DNA from: Serendipita indica DSM 11827
Lineage: Eukaryota > Basidiomycota > Agaricomycetes > Sebacinales > Serendipitaceae
NCBI GenBank assembly: GCA_910890315.1
Contig: CAJVGD010000010.1
Location: 310,001 to 374,000, forward strand
Direction of reading: 5' to 3'
DNA: 64,000 nt
In this document: positions 57,755 through 64,000 of the stretch, one piece after another
How the letters are laid out: every line of letters starts with the position of its first letter
How positions within the stretch are numbered: the first letter of the stretch is position 1
The notes under the pieces: model-generated
The model's input: the letters and a program-made list of their open reading frames with translations, nothing else
Told to the model about the DNA's origin: nothing
Databases searched by the model: none
Position numbers and translations under genes: made by a program

Positions 57755-60609
57755 CTAAAGTCCGATGCTAGACAAGAAATGAGACCAAGACTGACTATCA
57801 AAAGTGTCCGAAGGAGTCGTCGAATGAAAACCAGGTATATTGTGCGTGGTGGGCGAAGAGCCGCTCTGGACAGTCTCTTGGGGACTGAAAGTCGCAATTG
57901 GACTCCGGTATGGTGGCGTGTTCGTGTAGAGAGTGTGGTGTAGAGGACCAGCGCGGTCGTTTTGGGACTCAACCCTCATCGTGTCATCAAAGACCCATTG
58001 GGTCGGAGTCTGTAGCGTTTGCGACAGGTCGCGTGGTGTGTTGATAGAAGGAACTCGAGAGTGTGCCGAGTTTGGAGATACTGCAGAGGAGATGGAAAGG
58101 GATGGCGATGGTGAGGAGAACACGACGCCGTCCATTCTGTGAGGGGAGGGTGCTTGAGAGGAGACCGACAGGCTCAGTCTGCCGTTGTGCGGATGATAGC
58201 CAGGTGATGACGCCTGCCCTTCTTCCTGGTGGAGTGACCGCTTTGCAGACGTATAGAGTCGTTGAAGAACCTAGGAGCGCGTCAGCAACTTGGATTAGAT
58301 CAACCGCCTATAGCTACCTGCTTCGTGGCCGGAGATGTTTTATCCAAACCTGAAAGATAATTGCAACCCTCCTCTAGCGATTGAAATGCCGCGGCAGCAA
58401 GAGTGCAGAGAGGCTCTTTGACCACCAACGCGCCAAGAGAGACCTTGTACGCATAAGAGCCATGATTATTGCGAGAAGGGGATGACTTACCAAGCTACAC
58501 ATCATGTAGAGAGGCCAATGCGTCAAAGACCGAAGAGATGCTGGCTCGTTGTGAGCAAGCCATAGAATATGGCGCACAATGTTCCGAGAGCTGTCGTGGA
58601 CTGTCATCACCGAGCGAAGGAACCGATGTTTGAAAAGATCATTCTTCGAGTCGAGCAGTGCTCGAGCAAAGAAGGGTCGGTGAAGAATGATGAGGGTATA
58701 TTGTTGGATGAGGTGGACCTCGTGCTCTTGCAGTCGGAGAGAGAATTGTGGGTAATTGTCGGTATCCACTGCCATACATGGGTTTGAAGTGAACTTTTCC
58801 GGTAGTGGTGTGGCTCGAAGTTGCTTGTCGAGCGATATGATAAAGGCATAGCCAGGCACTTGAGAAGAAGACAACGCAGTCGTTGCGAGCTCGAGCAAGA
58901 TGGTGGAGCCACTGAGAAGAGGTGAGATCTAGTCAACGAAATCGTGCATAGGCTTACAATTGGTGTTTCCAGCGGTAGACTGTAAAGGATATCTTAGCGA
59001 CGCGTCGATCGTGGTATGAATGAGAACGTACAGTATGGATTTTCTCCCAATGACGTCAAGTCATCCATGGGCATTTCGCAATCAACCTGGAACCGGTTCA
59101 ATGACGGTGGTCGTCCGAGATGAGCGCTCTTGAAACCGCATGAGCGACGAAAGACAGGGACCAAAGGCGCGTACCAGGAATATATCAAACGTCCAGAGCT
59201 CGTAAAATGTTCTTCTCCTCTGCCTCGCTGTCAGCTTGGGACTGGATGAAATAGACAATACTCACTCTCTGAGCACTCTCTTCCGTTAGCTTCCAATGTT
59301 TAGAATCACGGTCTATCACAAGGTTAGATCTCGACTGAATCAACTGGCAGCAACTAACGGAGTCCCATCTGTGGCATGAATGAGTAAAAGGGTTGAAATG
59401 AGCCGAGTCGTACTCACAGCTTGAGCGTATTTCATAGCTTGACCAACTGCGATCCACGAACGCTCCGGAACCGCTGTGGCGTCATGATGAAGTAAAAATA
59501 GGGCTTGGAGGCCAATGACTTCGACCAACTCGAGAGAAACATTGATAGAGACGTCTTCCAGGACGAGGCATGTACGTGAAAGGGTAAAGTAAAGCGACGG
59601 TTGGAGCCAGTTGGCTGGCCTGTGAGGGTCGAGTTGAGCAGCGAGACCCATGACGATGAGCAAAAGACCAAGGCGGGAGGTTGTAAGCTGCCTAATGGGC
59701 GTTGAAATCAATTGGGTCATGAATGACGGCGTAAGGGGTTGGAATCTGTGGAAGGAGATGAAAAATGGCCCAATTGCTTGGGTATTTCGACTCACAATGA
59801 GAGCGAGTATTTGAAGTACGAATGACAAAATCCACGTAATCCATCTTCGTTTGGAATATAGGCTTCGATTTGACTGCGTAGTTGTGATAGAGAGGTCGGT
59901 GAGAGGAGCGTGGTAGGGATGCTGATAGCTTGTTCAAAGTCCGGACTCGTTTTGAACTCATTCTGTATCTGGGTCAGCAGATTGCGGGTCGCTGAGAGAG
60001 CACGCACATGAAGGATCCAAGAAGACGCAGCGCCTGGTCCGAGATACCGAGTTCCACCCTCGGAGTTTGGCAGCAGAGATCCAAAGGATAGAGTTGTCGT
60101 TTCCTCTGTTCCAACGGCATTGGAGGTCGGTTCCTCTTCCATCTCTTGATCTGCTTCTTTGCTGAGTCGTACTAGATCATCAGCTAGCAATGGATGCGGG
60201 CTTTGCTCCGTTCGAGCGTGGGCGGCCTGCAAAGCACCTTCGAGTTCTCGGATACGTTCGGAAAACAGGTCCAGTCTGCGTGAAATCGCATCGATGTTTG
60301 CCGGAACCTGACCAAGTAATCTATTACTGCCATTACCATGAGCTAAAACGATAGTGAATATCATTCAGCGCAGGGTCATAGAGGGCGTACCTGGCACAAG
60401 TTGGCCATCTGGGCAGATGCTGGCACAGTTCCGTCGCGTGCATTGGCCGCAAGGAACTTTGCGATCGCAACGAATCTGTACATTGTGAGCGAGTCAAGCG
60501 GAAGAGAAAGGAGGGCTACCTTGAGTCGCCGGCATTCGGCACAAGTAGCGCCGCTAGGTGCTTGAGTCCCTTTGCTCGTGGGAGATTTCCGACCTCGCTG
60601 AGACGCCAT
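57755..60609 (-). CDS. Zn2Cys6 fungal-specific transcription factor
   Basis: The ATG at 60609 opens MASQRGRKSPTSKGTQ. The binuclear zinc cluster is built across an intron: CAECRRLK|IRCDRKVPCGQC, then TRRNCASIC, which gives the C-x2-C-x6-C-x5-C-x2-C-x8-C spacing. A coiled-coil-like dimerisation stretch follows (LFSERIRELEGALQAAHA). Then comes a long helical middle region of the fungal_trans type spread over many short exons (HRPFFARALLDSKNDL near 58,700; SASSWILHV-like region near 60,010), and a Ser/Thr/Pro-rich C-terminus (SPSPSLSISSAVSP) that ends SQSWSHFLSSIGL. A nuclear regulator of unknown targets. Exon borders in the middle were not all worked out. Confidence 0.88.
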
Positions 60610-62053
60610 GAAAGAGTGTGCAAGAAATGAGAGGAGTGTAGGATTTGTTGTCGAGCAGCGGCAGCGTCCAGCCGTCTGACTTATATCTTGCCAGAGATGC
60701 TATTTCGATACTCGATATGTGGGCGTGACGGCATATATGGATGGTGACTGAGGAATATTACTTGGGATATGAGCATACACATGGCCGTTGTTTGCGAGGA
60801 ACGGGTCCGAGTGGCAAAGGGCATGGGCTGGCGCGCCCTGTGAGCTGAATCCGCTTTCATTCCGCGTCACCAAGGAGGCACTTTGAATAGATAGAACATG
60901 TTGCGAGGGCGGAAGGACATAACGCGTGCAACCCCGAGAATCTCACGAGGTCGGCCTGCCGATCTTTCAAGTTTATGAGTCACTTTCACGGGCACGTCAG
61001 TTACGCCAGCCAAATTAGATTCTGTATCACTCTTACCGAGGGTTTCAATTAACAAATATTTCTCCGACTACAGGCCACCCGAGTCCCCGTCCACACTAGC
61101 CTCTGTCCACCTTCGGAATCAAAGCGGCGGGCTTGTCGACGGCGGTCACCTCATGTGAGAAGTAGAGGCTCAATATGAGCGTCACCGTGGACACTAATGT
61201 CGAGCGACTTCGCGGGTCATCTCAAACATTGGCGGGTAGCCTATCCCAATCGCGATAGCGTAGATAAAATAAGGTCCTGTCAATTGAGCATAGCCAAACT
61301 ATTGGTGCGCTCGTTGTCAATGGGAGGCTTCGACTGTACAGCATACGTACTGGCTACGCTCCCGGCGTCCGCTCTCGAGACCCATCCATCATCAACGACC
61401 GCATCCGAGATCTACGACTGGCGCCAAATTGATGGCTAGTCTCTGTTTAGTGAGGTCGAATATGAGACTTACGAGCTCGCCCTCACGGAGAATGATGGCT
61501 TCATTCGCGCCCATTTCGTGAGAAGACAAGCCAAACTAATCCGGCACAAGGCGTACGGTCAAGATTCTCCGCTTTGTGTTCACGGTTATAGTGTCGAACC
61601 GCGCTCCGTTTCGCCCGTGGGTGCCTGTCATATTGCATTTGCCGACCGTCGGGGAGCCTTGTTCGCCTAGTTAGAGACCATCCCGGGCCATTAAAAATCC
61701 AATATTTGACTTATTTGTATCGATGAAAGGGTTTAGAAGTACTCTTCTCCAGATATTTCGGACGTAGCCGCACATAGAGGCCTCGGTATTCATGAATTAG
61801 TTTACCACGGACCCCTTCCGCGCAAGGGAATCGACATTGACGTATATTCTGATACAATCCCTGGTCATCTGCGAGAATGGTTGGGTGCAAGGTTGGAAAC
61901 ACCAACGGACATGCCAAGTTCAAGAGCGTAGCTGCAAGAAAGTGCGTATATAGACAGTGATACTAGAAGTCACGATGCGAGATAGACTAGAAGGCAAGAT
62001 GCAGGCATTGCCACTACTACTACAAGGTCAAAGAATACAGATCTAAGGAGCCA
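60610..62053. other. Intergenic stretch without a supported gene
   Basis: About 1.4 kb between the divergently placed 5' end of the transcription factor and the 3' end of the next gene. Small open frames (61,197-61,439 on +; 61,711-61,923 on -) show no domain, no codon pattern and no splice partners. The part next to 60,610 should hold the transcription factor's promoter. Confidence 0.5.
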
Positions 62054-63415
62054 TCACGTAGCTCTACGTCGAATCGTCTTATTTCGTTCCTCATCCGCAT
62101 CATAATCCACTTCTCCAACCTCAGTACTCGTCGTCGTTGGTGACAGAGAATCTGATGGAGGTGGGTCAACTGTAACGCGTATGTCCGGGAGATGCGTCAA
62201 AACTCGTGAATCCATCGTTATCTGCGCCGAATGTTCACTCGGTGCTCTATATGACTCGTCTTCAAAGCGAATCGACCGGTTCGAGCTGTGGAGCGAACGA
62301 GGCGGTGGTGGCGCGAGGTAAGCTCGATCCTGCGAGGACACATAGGAATGTGATATCGATATATCGATAGACGGCTCGTTGTGGCCCTGTATTGAGCCCA
62401 GGGGGTCTGTAACCTGCAAGGATGGCTGATATGACTCCTCGTAGACAGAAGCCTCTGAAGGGAGATAGGAGCGTGGAAGATAAGACGACTCGTAGTCACC
62501 TATTTCGTTGTCGTATGGTCGTTGAGAGGATATCATCGACGGTGCTGGACCTAAATCTTCCAGTCGAGTACGTCGCGTGCGAATAGTAGATGCCATATCG
62601 TCATACTCCTCTTCCATAGCCTCTTGGTTCACCTTCGACACCTCCAAAAGTTCCCACTCATCTTTGGAGACATCGGAGAGTCTCCAGAGTACTGATAATG
62701 CACCAACGCACAGTTCCTGGCCCGCAACGGGAGGAGCCGAGTCATGCACTGTGCCACGGACACGTTTCTCTCTCCTAGTTTCCGACGGCATGGCGATCAC
62801 ATAGGCCACTTGTACGGGAAGAGAGCTCGGGTGCCCTCGTTGCCCTTCGGGCAGTTCAGGTGCTCCAAGAGGATTGCGGTTGTTGGAGCGAAGGTATCGA
62901 GCAATCTGGACGCGCGAGCGCACATTCGACGTGAAAAATGATGGCGTCCGCAATAGGTGTAACAAATATCCGTCTGGAGGGATCAACGAACTTGGGAGTA
63001 ATGTCAAAGATAATGGCTGTAAAGATGTCAGTATTAGATCCTCGAACGAATGCGTGCTACTTGCCAATGTCTGTGGCAAGCTCAAACCATTGCGTTTCGT
63101 GGGACTCCCTCGGATGTCCAGCATCTTTTCCTCCATGACGGGTTTCTGATTAGGATGAACCTTCTTGCCAGATCGTCGCTGCTCCTCTGTCCCTTGGTCG
63201 ACCGTAAACGTAACCCGCGCGTGGCCACTGTCAACGGCCCGAATGAATCGCCTCCTATATTCCCTCCTTCTAAAGCATCCCCGTAGAGATAGCGCGGTCA
63301 CAGACCCAAGAATTAACCCGCCGACGACGATGGAGAGAATGTAAAACGGTTGTGCAACGGCACCCCACCCCCCCGCGTTCGTGTCTTTCGGCAAAGGATA
63401 GCGTGAACTAGTCAT
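62054..63415 (-). CDS. Unrecognised single-pass membrane protein with long polar tail
   Basis: Uninterrupted frame of about 453 codons from the ATG at 63415 (MTSSRYPLPKDTNAGG); the frame is open further upstream but without a better ATG. One membrane span (YILSIVVGGLILGSVTALSL, residues about 25-45) is followed at once by a basic stop-transfer stretch (RGCFRRREYRRRF), so the rest is probably cytosolic. Residues about 130-250 contain folded-looking segments (LILTSLQPLSLTLLPSSLIP; VAYVIAMPSETRREKR). The last 200 residues are Ser/Tyr/Pro-rich, with repeated ESY and SYLP words, and look disordered and phosphorylatable. I do not recognise the family. Lack of introns is unusual for this window. Confidence 0.7.
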   Translation of the reverse strand: MTSSRYPLPKDTNAGGWGAVAQPFYILSIVVGGLILGSVTALSLRGCFRRREYRRRFIRAVDSGHARVTFTVDQGTEEQRRSGKKVHPNQKPVMEEKMLDIRGSPTKRNGLSLPQTLASSTHSFEDLILTSLQPLSLTLLPSSLIPPDGYLLHLLRTPSFFTSNVRSRVQIARYLRSNNRNPLGAPELPEGQRGHPSSLPVQVAYVIAMPSETRREKRVRGTVHDSAPPVAGQELCVGALSVLWRLSDVSKDEWELLEVSKVNQEAMEEEYDDMASTIRTRRTRLEDLGPAPSMISSQRPYDNEIGDYESSYLPRSYLPSEASVYEESYQPSLQVTDPLGSIQGHNEPSIDISISHSYVSSQDRAYLAPPPPRSLHSSNRSIRFEDESYRAPSEHSAQITMDSRVLTHLPDIRVTVDPPPSDSLSPTTTSTEVGEVDYDADEERNKTIRRRAT

Positions 63416-64000
63416 CGGTAATAGTCTTTGATAAAACTTTCTGCAAGAATGGGCTATGAGCAAGGCACCGAGAAGAAGGCGAAAAAGGCACAACGATAAG
63501 GAAGTGCGGTTACAATCTGCTCGCCTTGCGGTTTTATAACGATAATTAGGCAGTTTTCTCTCAACGGCGCGTTGGAATTGGCATCGCGCCTCGAGGAGGA
63601 AAGCGGTCGAGCTCAAGTTTGGAACACGCTTGGATGCCTCTCCTCATGCCAGCCACGCCTCCCGCTTTACACGAGTTGTATGGACCAAATAGCCTCACTG
63701 CTTTCGAGTTGAGAGCGTAATTACGCATCTCGTGTTCGTTTTGTCCTGCATGTTGTGGCGTTTTGCACATTCCGACAGGTTAACTCAGGAGCGACGAGGA
63801 TCTTTTTGTCATAGCTGCCGCAGTTGGAACTTGACCAGCTATTGATACACCCACTTGGTATGCACGCATGTCCACTCTCACGAGCAAGGCCACTAGGAAT
63901 CGATAGGACACACCCGAAATACTTCAAGTACGTTATCCATATGAAATAAAGATAGATTCGGTGGAGGAATGGGCTGTGGACATTGAGCTCTATTGCAAAA
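63416..64000. other. Right edge, 5' flank of the membrane-protein gene
   Basis: No supported gene. Pyrimidine/purine-mixed sequence with short open frames only; presumably holds the promoter of the gene ending at 62,054. Confidence 0.45.

Noticed and set aside
61197-61923. Small open frames in the 60.6-62.05 kb gap
   Set aside because: No domain, no recognisable splice partners, no start context; consistent with chance.

Overview
This window looks like a chromosomal stretch of a filamentous basidiomycete. Almost every gene is split by short (about 40-60 nt) GT-AG introns, gene density is high, and the dominant gene family is a fungal NOD-like receptor (NLR/STAND) type with esterase-like, NB-ARC and TPR parts. 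A Ceratobasidium/Rhizoctonia-type agaricomycete is my best guess, by inference only.

Left flank (1-11.2 kb): ordinary conserved genes. They are a Tps2-type trehalose-6-phosphate synthase/phosphatase (-), a protein-L-isoaspartate O-methyltransferase (-), a PLP-dependent group II decarboxylase (+, with a frame change near its 3' end), the farnesyl/geranylgeranyl transferase alpha subunit (-) and an ASCC2/Cue3-like CUE protein of the ribosome-quality-control trigger complex (-).

Centre (about 11.19-54.61 kb): a tandem array of six units. Each unit contains a PIG-S/GPI17 gene or relic on + and an NLR gene on -, converging at their 3' ends. Only the first PIG-S (11,261-13,114) looks whole; the other five are relics. 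The six NLRs share one architecture: an alpha/beta-hydrolase (PGAP1/DUF676-like) N-terminus, an NB-ARC ATPase, and a C-terminal array of 42-aa kinesin-light-chain-type TPRs (126 bp per unit). Repeat numbers run from about 8 to about 29. NLR1 and NLR3 read through without a break that I can see; NLR2, 4, 5 and 6 carry frameshifts or a scrambled patch. Units 1 and 2 share a 1.2-kb insertion, possibly a non-autonomous Helitron2/Helentron, that units 3 and 4 lack. The likely ancestral order is ASCC2 - PIG-S - NLR - GST, with the PIG-S/NLR pair amplified by unequal exchange.

The most interesting signal is in the TPR arrays. Repeats within a gene are almost identical except at a handful of codons. 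These fall at TPR positions 2, 5 and 9 in NLR1/NLR2 and 5, 12 and 13 in NLR6, which are the helix-A positions that line the ligand groove of TPR superhelices. All six N-terminal domains also have Asp where the hydrolase nucleophile Ser is expected. Together this looks like a fast-evolving fungal recognition locus (self/non-self or innate immunity), in the manner of the repeat-bearing HET STAND proteins.

Right flank (54.6-64 kb): a Xi-class glutathione transferase (S-glutathionyl-hydroquinone reductase) with a 2-nt frame break, an ALY/REF (Yra1-type) mRNA export factor with one unusually long intron, a Zn2Cys6 transcription factor, and an unrecognised single-pass membrane protein with a long disordered tail. 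Coordinates of multi-exon genes are first-to-last coding base and include introns. No rRNA, tRNA or CRISPR was seen.
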